Positions 23,805 through 31,776 of a stretch of DNA of 39,669 nucleotides are shown here, piece by piece. The position numbers and the translations under genes are program-made. A model generated the notes under the pieces. It saw nothing but the letters and a program-made list of their open reading frames with translations. It was not told the DNA's origin and did not search any database. Each line of letters starts with the position of its first letter. Within the stretch, counting starts at the first letter, position 1. The stretch lies in the NCBI GenBank assembly GCA_014239585.1, contig JAAZYP010000001.1, positions 71,752 to 111,420 on the forward strand, in the 5' to 3' direction. This stretch comes from Nanobdellota archaeon. GTDB lineage: Archaea; Nanobdellota; Nanobdellia; UBA10117; ARS21.

Positions 23805-23833
23805 GGGGAAAACTAGCTTCCCCATTTTTTATT
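23805..23833 (+). terminator. Hairpin plus T-run terminator after the DUF378-like gene
   Basis: GGGGAA (23805-23810), a 7-base loop, TTCCCC (23818-23823), then ATTTTTTATTT. In this AT-rich sequence a run of four G pairing with four C directly before a T-run stands out. Archaea usually terminate on T-runs alone, so a hairpin of bacterial form is notable. It may also protect the 3' end of a short abundant mRNA. Confidence 0.7.
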
Positions 23834-23856
23834 TAGAAAGTTAAGATAGAAAATTT

Positions 23857-25050
23857 TTATTCATATCTTAATGCATCTACGGGATTTAGTTTTGATGCAG
23901 CTCGAGCAGGAAGAATTCCAGATAAAATTCCTGCAATCGCAGAAAATAATATCGCACCACCAACAACGTATGGATCAATTAAAATAAGAAAAGGCAATCC
24001 TGGACTAAATGCTTCAATAGCATATTTGGCACCGAGTGCCATTAATATTCCGATAATACTTCCAATAATACCTCCAACCACACCAAAAAATGCAGATTCA
24101 ATTAAGAAAATAGTCATAATTGCTTTATTTGTTGCACCAATTGATTTCATTATACCTATTTCTTTAGTTCTTTCAAGAACAGACATGTACATTGTATTAG
24201 CAATACCTACTGCCCCAACAATTAATGCTATTCCTGCTATACCTACAATAACGTATTGAATTATACCTAAAATATTATTAATTTGTTCCAAAATAGCAGT
24301 TGAAGTACTCAGGATGAAGTTTTTATCTCCTCGATAATCTTCATAATCTTCTTCCAATTCTTCAGCAAATTTTTCAATATCTACTCCCTCCTTTACAATA
24401 ATTTGTGCACCGGTTACTTTATTCGCAGGCGCAAAAATTTTTCGGGCATCATCGATCGACATTGCAATAGAAGTATCATCGGCATCATTTCCAATTCGTT
24501 CATATATTCCGATAACTTTGAAAGTTTTTCCACCAACTTTAATTCGACTTTTTAGATCGATCTTCTTTTCAAAATAATCATGATTTAGTTTCCAGCCAAT
24601 AATAACTGAACCTGTTTCTCCATCTTGAAAATTTCGACCACGTTCAACTTCAAAATTTGATCGTCCTAAAAATTCAGCCCAAAATTCAGTATCTATAGCA
24701 TAAACAATCGGATATTTTTTTTCAGATTTGTATTCGACTTCCTGAGTATCATAAACATAAGGTATTACTATATCCGTTTCACCAAATGATTCAAAGAAAT
24801 TTATATCTCTGTTTTTAAGACCATATTCTCCCGGGGTTGGGGGACCAAAAGCCGTACCGCCTTGAACTAAAATTACATCGGTTCCAAATTCTTCAAAAGC
24901 CGCATTTACTGCATTTTCAGTACCTTGGGCAATTAAAGTCAAAGAAACAATTGCAGAAATACCGATAACAATACCTATAACGGTCAACCAACTACGTAAT
25001 TTTCTTCGTTTAAGATTATTTAACGCAATTAGAATATACTCACGTAACAT
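23857..25050 (-). CDS. MacB/FtsX-type ABC transporter permease
   Basis: The membrane part of a MacB-like ABC system. MLREYILIALNNLKRRKLRS precedes the first helix (WLTVIGIVIGISAIVSLTLI), a large extracellular MacB-PCD domain fills residues 45-270, and three C-terminal helices carry the FtsX core (ERTKEIGIMKSIGATNKAIM, ILSGILPARAASKLNPVDAL). The start at 25050, one base after the upstream stop, matches family N-termini. Such systems use a periplasmic mechanotransmission cycle to export substrates or act on the envelope. The substrate here is unknown. Confidence 0.92.
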   Translation of the reverse strand: MLREYILIALNNLKRRKLRSWLTVIGIVIGISAIVSLTLIAQGTENAVNAAFEEFGTDVILVQGGTAFGPPTPGEYGLKNRDINFFESFGETDIVIPYVYDTQEVEYKSEKKYPIVYAIDTEFWAEFLGRSNFEVERGRNFQDGETGSVIIGWKLNHDYFEKKIDLKSRIKVGGKTFKVIGIYERIGNDADDTSIAMSIDDARKIFAPANKVTGAQIIVKEGVDIEKFAEELEEDYEDYRGDKNFILSTSTAILEQINNILGIIQYVIVGIAGIALIVGAVGIANTMYMSVLERTKEIGIMKSIGATNKAIMTIFLIESAFFGVVGGIIGSIIGILMALGAKYAIEAFSPGLPFLILIDPYVVGGAILFSAIAGILSGILPARAASKLNPVDALRYE

Positions 25051-25051
25051 T

Positions 25052-25963
25052 TCAGCTCTTCCTTTTTCGCATCCATCGGTATGTAATAAAAGCAAGAATC
25101 AAAAATAAAATTGTAATTTTTCCAAAGGAACTGCTTTTAATCAGCCCAATTTTTTGAGCATCATTTTCAGTATAAACATTAAATTTAACTTCTTCTTGAG
25201 TTTGATAGGTTTTGTAATTATCGTCAGAATACTCAACATTCAACAAGATACTTATTTCTTTAGAAGTTTTAATTTTAGGATTAATATATACTTGATAAGT
25301 TTCTCTTTCAAAATCATTTGTTTCCAGTTCACCTAAATATTTTCGAGGTGTAGAAATTATATCATAATCTTCAGTATTAATCATATCTATGGTCAGGAAT
25401 TGAATTCCAAGTTTGCCTTTATTTACTGCAGTTATAATTACTTCACCCAGAGTTCCCGGTGTAAAAACTTCATAATCATCAATTCCAATTTCGAGTTTTG
25501 GTTTTCCACCAGTATTAACCGAGATAGTGGTAACTATTTTTTTAACTTCATCTTCACAAAATTCATCTTCACAAACCTTTATATTAAGATTATAAGAACC
25601 ACTTAAGGCTTGATCATCAATCATCAATCTGAAATCAACAAGTTTTTCTCGTCCCGAAGACATTTGAGATATACTTTCTGCTCCAGATTCTGTGCCCATT
25701 AAATAAAAGGGATAAGTTGGATCAGCCACAATATAGAAATTTTTCATTTCCTTATTTCCCATATTTTTAACAACAACATAAACATCAAGATAATTTCCCG
25801 GTTCTGCAGGAACTGGATCATAAGTTGAACTTTCGAGTATAAGATTACCTCCTTCAATAATCGGTAAATTTAATGTTGTTGCAGGAATTGAAGCCGTTTC
25901 AGAATAAGCGGATACTCCCGAAATCAAAACTAAAACTAAAACTAAAACTAAAAAATTTCTCAT
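25052..25963 (-). CDS. Exported COG1361-like protein with C-terminal anchor
   Basis: A 303-residue cell-surface protein. It has a signal peptide (MRNFLVLVLVLVLISGVSAY), two Ig-like beta domains of the COG1361/CARDB type (NYLDVYVVVKNMGNKEMKNF and LGEVIITAVNKGKLGIQFLT), a two-Cys loop (CEDEFC) and a C-terminal helix (GKITILFLILAFITYRWMRK). In archaea such proteins often sit between a LolD-like ATPase and a MacB-like permease, as here. It likely works as the outer-surface partner of the transporter. Starts and stops touch those of both neighbours. Confidence 0.85.
   Translation of the reverse strand: MRNFLVLVLVLVLISGVSAYSETASIPATTLNLPIIEGGNLILESSTYDPVPAEPGNYLDVYVVVKNMGNKEMKNFYIVADPTYPFYLMGTESGAESISQMSSGREKLVDFRLMIDDQALSGSYNLNIKVCEDEFCEDEVKKIVTTISVNTGGKPKLEIGIDDYEVFTPGTLGEVIITAVNKGKLGIQFLTIDMINTEDYDIISTPRKYLGELETNDFERETYQVYINPKIKTSKEISILLNVEYSDDNYKTYQTQEEVKFNVYTENDAQKIGLIKSSSFGKITILFLILAFITYRWMRKRKS
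25925..25956 (-). repeat. Hexanucleotide repeat in a signal-peptide coding region
   Basis: Four to five copies of AAAACT (plus-strand sense) encode the LVLVLVLVL stretch of the COG1361 signal peptide. A six-base unit keeps frame, so slippage would change only the length of the hydrophobic core. Confidence 0.8.
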
Positions 25964-26640
25964 TAGTTTATCTCTCCATCTACAATCTTATATATCTTAT
26001 GTTCACTTGTTCGTTTTACAAGATCTAAATCATGAGTTACAATAATTATAGTTTTACCTTCTTTATTAATTTCATTAAATAAATTCATAATCATTTTACC
26101 GGTTTTGGTATCTAGATTTCCAGTAGGTTCATCTGCAATAATAACTTCAGGATTATTTGCTAATGATCGTGCTACTGCAACGCGTTGTCTCTCACCGCCC
26201 GATAATTCAGTCGGTAAATTATTTAATCTATGATTTAAATCAACCTTATTTAATAATTTTTTAGCGCGTTTTATTTTTTCTTCAACAGGAATTTCTTGAA
26301 AAGTCATTGGAAGCATAACATTTTCTAAAGCAGTCATACTATTAATTAAATTAAAGGATTGAAAAACAAATCCGATTTTACTTCCACGAATTTGCGCCAA
26401 ATCACTTTCAGTTAATGAAGAAATATTTATTCCATCAAGAAAAATTTTACCTCGAGAAGGATAATCTAAACTACCAATCATATTTAGTAATGTTGATTTT
26501 CCAGAACCCGATTTTCCAACAATAAATACAATTTCATTTTTGTTAATATCTAATGAAATATTGCGGTTTGCATATATTTTAGAATCACCCATATCATAAA
26601 TTTTCCATACCTTTTTCAGAGAGATAATGGGGTTAGTCAT
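25963..26640 (-). CDS. ABC transporter ATPase (LolD/MacB type)
   Basis: The energy subunit for the downstream permease. Walker A is GKSGSGKSTLLNM, the signature is LSGGERQRVAVARSLA, Walker B is VIIADEPTGNLD, and the switch His is in IIVTHDLDLV. The 225 residues are the normal size for this group. Its stop overlaps the start of the surface protein by one base. A TATA element and a perfect inverted repeat lie just upstream, so the operon may be repressible. Confidence 0.95.
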   Translation of the reverse strand: MTNPIISLKKVWKIYDMGDSKIYANRNISLDINKNEIVFIVGKSGSGKSTLLNMIGSLDYPSRGKIFLDGINISSLTESDLAQIRGSKIGFVFQSFNLINSMTALENVMLPMTFQEIPVEEKIKRAKKLLNKVDLNHRLNNLPTELSGGERQRVAVARSLANNPEVIIADEPTGNLDTKTGKMIMNLFNEINKEGKTIIIVTHDLDLVKRTSEHKIYKIVDGEIN

Positions 26641-26645
26641 AAATC

Positions 26646-26671
26646 AGATAGTGAGTTCTATCTTAAAAATT
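26646..26671 (-). promoter_or_regulatory. Candidate promoter and operator of the ABC operon
   Basis: AGATAG (26646-26651) and CTATCT (26658-26663) form a perfect 6-6-6 inverted repeat. It lies between the TATA element (ATTTTTAAG, about 26663-26671) and the ATG at 26640. A dimeric repressor bound here would block transcription start. Confidence 0.4.
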
Positions 26672-27200
26672 ATTGGTAAGTTTTTTGATAAAGTTTTATT
26701 GAATCTTTTATCGCCTTTCTAGCCTTTCGGGCGTTTACCCATTTTCCAATTTCAACTTTGTTTTTTCTAAGATCTTTATATCTATCAAAAAAGTGATAAA
26801 TTTCTTCCAAAAATGCTTTTGGAACGTGTTTCAAATCTTTAATTTCATCAAATCTAGGATCATTTGCAGGAACTGCTAAGATCTTTTCATCTGACTTTCC
26901 GCCATCAATCATATGTAACATCCCAACTGGCCTTGCTTTTACCAGAATTCCCGGGTGTAACGGAGAGTGTGTAAGTAAAATTACATCTAAAGGATCATCA
27001 TCATCACAAAGTGTTTGCGGAACAAAACCATAATTTCCGGGATAACTCATAGAAACTTCAAGAACTCTATCAAGCATTATTAATCCGGTTTCTTTATCCA
27101 GTTCATACTTATCTTTACTACCGCTTGGTATTTCAATGATAACATTGATTACATCAGGTGCATTCTTCCCGTATGAAATGTTGTGCCACATATTTGTCAT
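26670..27200 (-). CDS. ppa: Inorganic pyrophosphatase (family I)
   Basis: Hydrolyses pyrophosphate and so drives tRNA charging and polymerisation. DKYELDKETGLIMLDRVLEV, MSYPGNYGFVPQTL and the metal-binding DDDDPLDVILL are the family I signature. KARPVGMLHMIDGGKSDEKI and the C-terminal HFFDRYKDLRKNKVEIGKW complete it. At 176 residues it is normal. The start at 27200 has a TATA element about 29 bases upstream; the Met three codons later is an alternative. Confidence 0.96.
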   Translation of the reverse strand: MTNMWHNISYGKNAPDVINVIIEIPSGSKDKYELDKETGLIMLDRVLEVSMSYPGNYGFVPQTLCDDDDPLDVILLTHSPLHPGILVKARPVGMLHMIDGGKSDEKILAVPANDPRFDEIKDLKHVPKAFLEEIYHFFDRYKDLRKNKVEIGKWVNARKARKAIKDSIKLYQKTYQ

Positions 27201-27239
27201 ATTAGTATCTCGTAATTTGAATTAAAAAGGTTTTGGATG

Positions 27240-27953
27240 TTATTGCTCATTTAGAATTTCATCTAAATTTTTCATCAATCTACTTGCTTGATCTGGAGCA
27301 AATTCTTTAACTAAACTTCTAACTTCTGAACGATCAAATCCTCTTCCTGAAGAAGATAAAGCCTTAGTTAAATTGTATATATCGATTCTATCTCCTGAAC
27401 TAAATCTACTGATTTTTGGCAGTATTAAAACTTCAGGTTTTGGAACAACAATTTTTGAAGAACATCCTTTTCCTCGATGATCATAAGTTATATCTAATTC
27501 AGTAGCAGATTCTACTTGATAATTGAATAATGCATCGTCAAATCCTTGATATATTTTTGGATCAGTTGCAAGTTGAACTCGCATTTGATGCCCATTTTTG
27601 ATTACACCCAAAGATTTATGACTTTTTTTTATATTTGGAGAAAATCGTTCTCTAATATGATTTTCTAATTCATATGAAAAAAATCTGTAATTCTCATTAG
27701 TAAGCATAACTATATCGATATCGTCAGTTGGTCTGAATACATGTTCTAGTTGTGCTCTTGCTTCACGCATAGATTGATAAAGAGGTTTTTGATTTTGCGA
27801 AGGATTTGTTAATATATCCGATAAATGAGCTTGAACTGCTCCGCCGCCCACAATAACATAAGGTATTGAATTTTCCTTTGCAAAACTATCGAGTGTTTCC
27901 ACTAATTCAAAATATTCCTTATCCAGCAAGGTGTTTTTATCTTTAATTTTCAT
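27240..27953 (-). CDS. Nucleotidyltransferase-fold protein (AbiEii-like)
   Basis: The 237 residues fit the polymerase-beta-type nucleotidyltransferase superfamily: VIVGGGAVQAHL (GG at 36-37), then RPTDDIDIVML with Asp78 and Asp80 as likely metal ligands. A third carboxylate may be Asp173 in ATELDITY. LPKISRFSSGDRIDIYNLTK is similar to the AbiEii/DUF1814 KlxAlxxRxxxRDxxDl pattern. An insertion of about 30 residues separates GG from the DxD. No antitoxin-like gene is adjacent, and it has its own TATA box 25 bases upstream. Whether it is a toxin, a tRNA modifier or a housekeeping enzyme is open. Confidence 0.68.
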   Translation of the reverse strand: MKIKDKNTLLDKEYFELVETLDSFAKENSIPYVIVGGGAVQAHLSDILTNPSQNQKPLYQSMREARAQLEHVFRPTDDIDIVMLTNENYRFFSYELENHIRERFSPNIKKSHKSLGVIKNGHQMRVQLATDPKIYQGFDDALFNYQVESATELDITYDHRGKGCSSKIVVPKPEVLILPKISRFSSGDRIDIYNLTKALSSSGRGFDRSEVRSLVKEFAPDQASRLMKNLDEILNEQ

Positions 27954-27991
27954 AATCTGCTCGATTTTTTTGCGTTTATAAGCTTAACGAT

Positions 27992-28519
27992 TCAAGCAAA
28001 ACTCTTACCACAACCACAAGATTCCTCAGAATTTGGGTTTGAAATTCTAAAACCAGACTCATTTAATGTGTCTAAATATTCGATTTTTGATCCCTTCAAA
28101 AGTTTATTTGATTCAGAATCCATTACAAATTTAACGCCATTTGATTCAATTATTTTATCATCAGATTTCATTTTATCAAAATCAAGTTTATATTGAAATC
28201 CAGCACAACCACCGGCGATTACTTGAATTCTTAATACTGCGGGTTTATCTTCTTTTTCAGCCATTTCCTTTAGTTTTTTAGAAGCATTAGCTGTAGCGAT
28301 AAATTCACCCTTATCTTCAGTTAATACCGCATTAATTTCGGAAACTAATTGCTCAATTTTTTCATCAGAAAAACCATGTCCCTTACATCCTCCTTCGAGC
28401 GTTTCCCAATATTGAACTGCACAACCAACACAATGTAATCCGTGAGATAACATAACTTCTATTGCTTCAGGATGGTTCTTAATTATGTCTCCAATAGTCA
28501 TTTCTTTTGTTACTTTCAT
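27992..28519 (-). CDS. DUF1858-HesB/IscA fusion protein
   Basis: Two domains are joined. Residues 1-70 are DUF1858 (MTIGDIIKNHPEAIEVMLSH, then GLHCVGCAVQYWETL with CxxC). The rest is an A-type iron-sulfur carrier (LRIQVIAGGCAGFQYKLDFD, ESCGCGKSFA) with the three conserved cysteines. A-type proteins hand Fe-S clusters to target proteins. The start at 28519 shares one base with the ferredoxin stop, so the target may be that ferredoxin. A longer in-frame start upstream is less likely. Confidence 0.88.
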   Translation of the reverse strand: MKVTKEMTIGDIIKNHPEAIEVMLSHGLHCVGCAVQYWETLEGGCKGHGFSDEKIEQLVSEINAVLTEDKGEFIATANASKKLKEMAEKEDKPAVLRIQVIAGGCAGFQYKLDFDKMKSDDKIIESNGVKFVMDSESNKLLKGSKIEYLDTLNESGFRISNPNSEESCGCGKSFA

Positions 28520-28761
28520 TATAATTTTGTTATGGTAATTGCTTGAACTGGACAAACATCTTGAGATTGAATTGCACGTTCAACATCAAATTTTTTCTCA
28601 TTCATATTAATGTACTCAATTCCATCTTCCTCAATTTTTCCATCAAGCAATATGTGAGCTTTTCCGTCTGAACCAATTTCCCAAAGTTCAGGATAAACAT
28701 CCGAACATGCGAATGCACCAATACATTTGTCTAAATTAATTTCGACACGGTATTTGCTCAT
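28519..28761 (-). CDS. Single-cluster ferredoxin with three cysteines
   Basis: An 80-residue electron carrier. DKCIGAFACSDVYPELWEIG and QDVCPVQAI give Cys13, Cys19 and Cys70. The canonical second cysteine (position 16 of CxxCxxC) is alanine, so a [3Fe-4S] cluster, or a [4Fe-4S] cluster with a non-Cys ligand, is expected. Otherwise it matches short archaeal and bacterial one-cluster ferredoxins. A TATA element lies 25 bases upstream. It is followed directly by the DUF1858-HesB gene. Confidence 0.88.
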   Translation of the reverse strand: MSKYRVEINLDKCIGAFACSDVYPELWEIGSDGKAHILLDGKIEEDGIEYINMNEKKFDVERAIQSQDVCPVQAITITKL

Positions 28762-28780
28762 ATAATCTCGTAAAATCTTA

Positions 28781-28790
28781 CCTTTTAATC
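28781..28790 (-). promoter_or_regulatory. TATA box for the ferredoxin gene
   Basis: GATTAAAAGG on the minus strand, centred 25 bases before the ferredoxin ATG, so the message is probably leaderless. Just upstream is a small GTGCTTCAGCAC inverted repeat (28794-28805) of unknown meaning. Confidence 0.4.
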
Positions 28791-28815
28791 ATTGTGCTTC
28801 AGCACCAAATTCAAT

Positions 28816-29247
28816 TTAACATTTGGTTTTAGAAAGTTTTGAAATTGATAGAATTAAAATTCCTAATGCTAATAATTTTAGTTCCAAACCATAAAATGGA
28901 AAGAAAGAAATAAATCCCGCAATTCCTAAATACCCGGCCAGAGTTATGCTACATGCAGCACACCCAAAAAATAGTGTTCCAAGAATTCCGCCAACAAATC
29001 CCCTTTTGTGTTGAAGTTTTTTAGTTAAGGAATAATTATGTAAAAATAGGGCCAAAAAAATTGCGAAAGAAAAAGCAATTATTATATCTGTCGTGAATTG
29101 AAAATAAGCAAGTTTACCAAAATTATTTAGATTTAATTCAAGATTTGTAAAATAAATAACTATTGTTGAAAAAGAGACTAGTGAAATAAGAAATACAAAT
29201 CTATATTTTTTATCATTTAAAACAGATTTAATTTGTTCAAAATTCAT
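28816..29247 (-). CDS. Four-helix membrane protein with CAAC motif
   Basis: Not recognised by name. The 143 residues show about four membrane helices (YRFVFLISLVSFSTIVIYF, IIIAFSFAIFLALFL, FVGGILGTLFFGCAACSITL, LKLLALGILILSISKL). The third contains Cys-Ala-Ala-Cys, a possible redox-active pair in the membrane, and the last two residues are Lys-Cys. It overlaps the MauE-like gene (ATGA) at the end of a redox operon, so a role in membrane thiol chemistry is a reasonable inference. Confidence 0.68.
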   Translation of the reverse strand: MNFEQIKSVLNDKKYRFVFLISLVSFSTIVIYFTNLELNLNNFGKLAYFQFTTDIIIAFSFAIFLALFLHNYSLTKKLQHKRGFVGGILGTLFFGCAACSITLAGYLGIAGFISFFPFYGLELKLLALGILILSISKLSKTKC

Positions 29248-29639
29248 AGTAATAAAATTGCCAGTGCCATTAACCCCATGATTATATCTTCAATTAACGT
29301 AAATTTGGTCAAAGGAAGATTCAAATGATGTCCGAGTTTACCGAGGCATGCACAAGTAATATTTTTATTTTCTTTTAGAGCTTTAGAAACTCCAGCAATT
29401 CCGACAATCATTAACACTAACAATATTCCTGCGATAAATTTTACGTTCCAACTATATAGAAATGCACTACCAAGCAATACTTCAATTAATGGATAACTTT
29501 TAGAATAAATTTTACTTCTCATTGCAAGCAAATCATATTTTGAAAAATTTTCAGAAAATCTTTTCCAGTCCAAAATCTTTAAACTTCCTACTGCAACTAA
29601 AAACCAACCCATAAAGGGAATCATCCATTCCATTACCAT
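29244..29639 (-). CDS. MauE/DoxX-like membrane protein
   Basis: A four-helix membrane protein of about 131 residues in the DoxX/MauE superfamily. Residues of note are YPLIEVLLGSAFLYSWNVKF and the pair in NITCACLGKLGHHLNLPLTK, then FTLIEDIIMGLMALAI; the CACLG...LPLTKxTLIED pattern is characteristic of MauE-like proteins. MauE helps disulfide formation in methylamine dehydrogenase maturation, while DoxX is linked to membrane thiol/quinone chemistry. The start overlaps the trxB stop; the second Met, two codons on, is also possible. Confidence 0.78.
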   Translation of the reverse strand: MVMEWMIPFMGWFLVAVGSLKILDWKRFSENFSKYDLLAMRSKIYSKSYPLIEVLLGSAFLYSWNVKFIAGILLVLMIVGIAGVSKALKENKNITCACLGKLGHHLNLPLTKFTLIEDIIMGLMALAILLL

Positions 29640-30538
29640 TTATTATTCTTGATAAAATTATATATACTTTCTGCTGCAACCGAACCTTCTGCTGCAGAAG
29701 TTATGAATTGTTTCAAAGTATGACGCGTAGTTATATCTCCCGCTGCACAAAATCCTTTGATGTTAGTTTTTTGAGTATTATCTACCAGAATAAATCCATG
29801 AGAGTTAATTTTTACGTTAGATTCTTTTGCTAAAAAACTAAGGGGTATATGACCTATTTCAATAAATACAGCATCAACTTCTAATTTTCGCCCATTTTTT
29901 AATTTTATTCCTTTCAAAAGTTTATCACCATAAAATTCAACTGCCTCATTTTCTAACATGATTTTTATTTTCTTATTTTCTAACATCTGATCTTGAGTAA
30001 TTGGTTCTGCACGCATAGTTGGTTTTCTAACAACAGTATAAATTTGACTTCCATATTCTGATAAAAATAAGCTTCCTAATCCTGCCGCATCTCCGCCACC
30101 AATCACTGCAATTTTTTTGTTAGGATAGAGTGGTCCGTCACAAGTATAACAATAATGAACTCCTCGACCTACAAATTCCTTTTCGCCCAAAATCCCAAGC
30201 TTTCGATGTTTCATTCCAAGCGCATAAATTATTGATTTTCCATGATACGTTTTATCCGCCTTTACTGAAAAAGAATTATCTGATAGTTTTGAAATTTTTG
30301 AAACTTCAGATTCAACACGAGTAACTGCATATTCATCAACATGCTTTGTAAATTTATTCATTAAGTCCATCCCCGAAATTCCGGGTTCACCTATCCAATT
30401 ATCAACTTTATGTGCAATATTTCCTGTTCCACCAAATTCTTTGGCAATAATTAATGTTTTCAAATTATATCTTGCTGAATAAAGAGCTGCACCCAATCCT
30501 GCTGCTCCGCCACCGATAATTATAACATCGTATTTCAT
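29633..30538 (-). CDS. trxB: Thioredoxin reductase
   Basis: An FAD/NAD(P)H enzyme that reduces thioredoxin-like proteins. FAD motif: IIIGGGAAGLGAALYSARYN. Redox pair: HYCYTCDGPLYPNK (CxxC as CYTC). Second nucleotide motif: IAVIGGGDAAGLGSLFLSEY. C-terminal FAD motif: GFCAAGDITT. The 301 residues are normal. It is ATGA-linked to gdhA upstream and overlaps the MauE-like gene downstream. Likely partners are the glutaredoxin two genes upstream and the anchored thioredoxin at 37.5 kb. Confidence 0.95.
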   Translation of the reverse strand: MKYDVIIIGGGAAGLGAALYSARYNLKTLIIAKEFGGTGNIAHKVDNWIGEPGISGMDLMNKFTKHVDEYAVTRVESEVSKISKLSDNSFSVKADKTYHGKSIIYALGMKHRKLGILGEKEFVGRGVHYCYTCDGPLYPNKKIAVIGGGDAAGLGSLFLSEYGSQIYTVVRKPTMRAEPITQDQMLENKKIKIMLENEAVEFYGDKLLKGIKLKNGRKLEVDAVFIEIGHIPLSFLAKESNVKINSHGFILVDNTQKTNIKGFCAAGDITTRHTLKQFITSAAEGSVAAESIYNFIKNNKW

Positions 30539-31776
30539 TGTCGGCCTCTTAAACGCATTGCATCTGCAACTCGTTTAACTGCAATCATATATGCAGTTTC
30601 TCTAAAATCAATATTTTTTTCTTTTTCATATAATTTGTAAATTTTATCAAATGATTTAGTCAAAACCGAATCAAGATTTTTATTATATTTATTTAATGTC
30701 CAATATTCACCAGTATTATTCATGCTCCATTCAAAATAACTGCCAATTACTCCCCCTGCATTACATAAAATATCAGGTATAACCAATATTCCTCGCTTAA
30801 ATAAAATTTTATCTGCATCCACAGTAGTTGGTCCATTTGCACCTTCAGCAATTATCTTAGCTTTTATCTCAAACGCATTTTTACGAGTAATTATTCCCTC
30901 AAGAGCACAAGGCGCAAGAATATCACATTTTTGAGTTAATAATGAATCATTACTCATATGTTTAACGCCAGTCATAGTTGCTAGTTTACCTTCCTTTTTC
31001 TTATGCGCTAAAACTTCTTTAAATTTTATACCTTTAGAATTAAATATGGCACCTGATGAATCAGAATATCCAATAACTTTTATTCCTAATTCTTCATAAT
31101 ATTTTGCAGCAAACTGACCAACATTACCGAAACCTTGTATAATTGCAGATGTTTGTCGAGGTTTTAACCGTAATCGTTTCAATGCTTCACGAGTAGTTAT
31201 TACTACACCTTTACCTGTAGATTCATGTCTACCTGCGTGTCCGCCGAGTTCAACCGGTTTCCCCGTAAACGCGCCAGGAGCAGAAGTTTTTATTACAGAT
31301 TCATATTCCTCCAACATCCAAGCCATCGTTTGAGAATTAGTATAAACATCGGGAGCAGGTATATCTTTCCAAGGTCCAATTATCTTCGTGATTTTTTTAG
31401 AATAAGCTTTTGATAACCGTTCAAGTTCACTTTCAGATAATTTAGATGGATCACAAATAATTCCGCCCTTTGCGCCACCCAAAGGCAAACCGGTTAATGA
31501 ACATTTCCATGTCATCCATGCTGAAAGTGCACGAATTGTTTCAGCAGTTTCATCAGGATGAAATCGAATACCACCTTTATACGGTCCCAGTGCATTATTG
31601 TATTGACTTCTAAAACCCATAAATTTTGCACGACGTCGATTATCTAATCGAATTCTTACCCAAAATGAATAAAATAAATCTGGTTTTTTCAATCGAGCTC
31701 GCATCGGTTTACTGATTCCTAATTTATCTGCAGCTGAGTCTACTTGTCTTTTTGCTTCTTCGAAAGGCGAGGTCAT
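30535..31776 (-). CDS. gdhA: Glutamate dehydrogenase
   Basis: Interconverts glutamate and 2-oxoglutarate plus ammonia. GPYKGGIRFHPDETAETIRA, KCSLTGLPLGGAKGGIICDP (catalytic lysine region), GRHESTGKGVVITTREAL and the Rossmann motif SAIIQGFGNVGQFAAKY are all clear. The 413 residues are normal for hexameric archaeal enzymes. It lies between glutaredoxin and thioredoxin reductase with ATGA overlaps on both sides, so it is translated with redox proteins. GDH could supply NAD(P)H to TrxB; that is inference from the layout. Confidence 0.97.
   Translation of the reverse strand: MTSPFEEAKRQVDSAADKLGISKPMRARLKKPDLFYSFWVRIRLDNRRRAKFMGFRSQYNNALGPYKGGIRFHPDETAETIRALSAWMTWKCSLTGLPLGGAKGGIICDPSKLSESELERLSKAYSKKITKIIGPWKDIPAPDVYTNSQTMAWMLEEYESVIKTSAPGAFTGKPVELGGHAGRHESTGKGVVITTREALKRLRLKPRQTSAIIQGFGNVGQFAAKYYEELGIKVIGYSDSSGAIFNSKGIKFKEVLAHKKKEGKLATMTGVKHMSNDSLLTQKCDILAPCALEGIITRKNAFEIKAKIIAEGANGPTTVDADKILFKRGILVIPDILCNAGGVIGSYFEWSMNNTGEYWTLNKYNKNLDSVLTKSFDKIYKLYEKEKNIDFRETAYMIAVKRVADAMRLRGRQ

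Noticed and set aside
28794-28805. Terminator at GTGCTTCAGCAC after the CAAC membrane-protein gene
   Set aside because: The stem is only four to five pairs and is not followed by a T-run on the relevant strand, so it was not called as a terminator.
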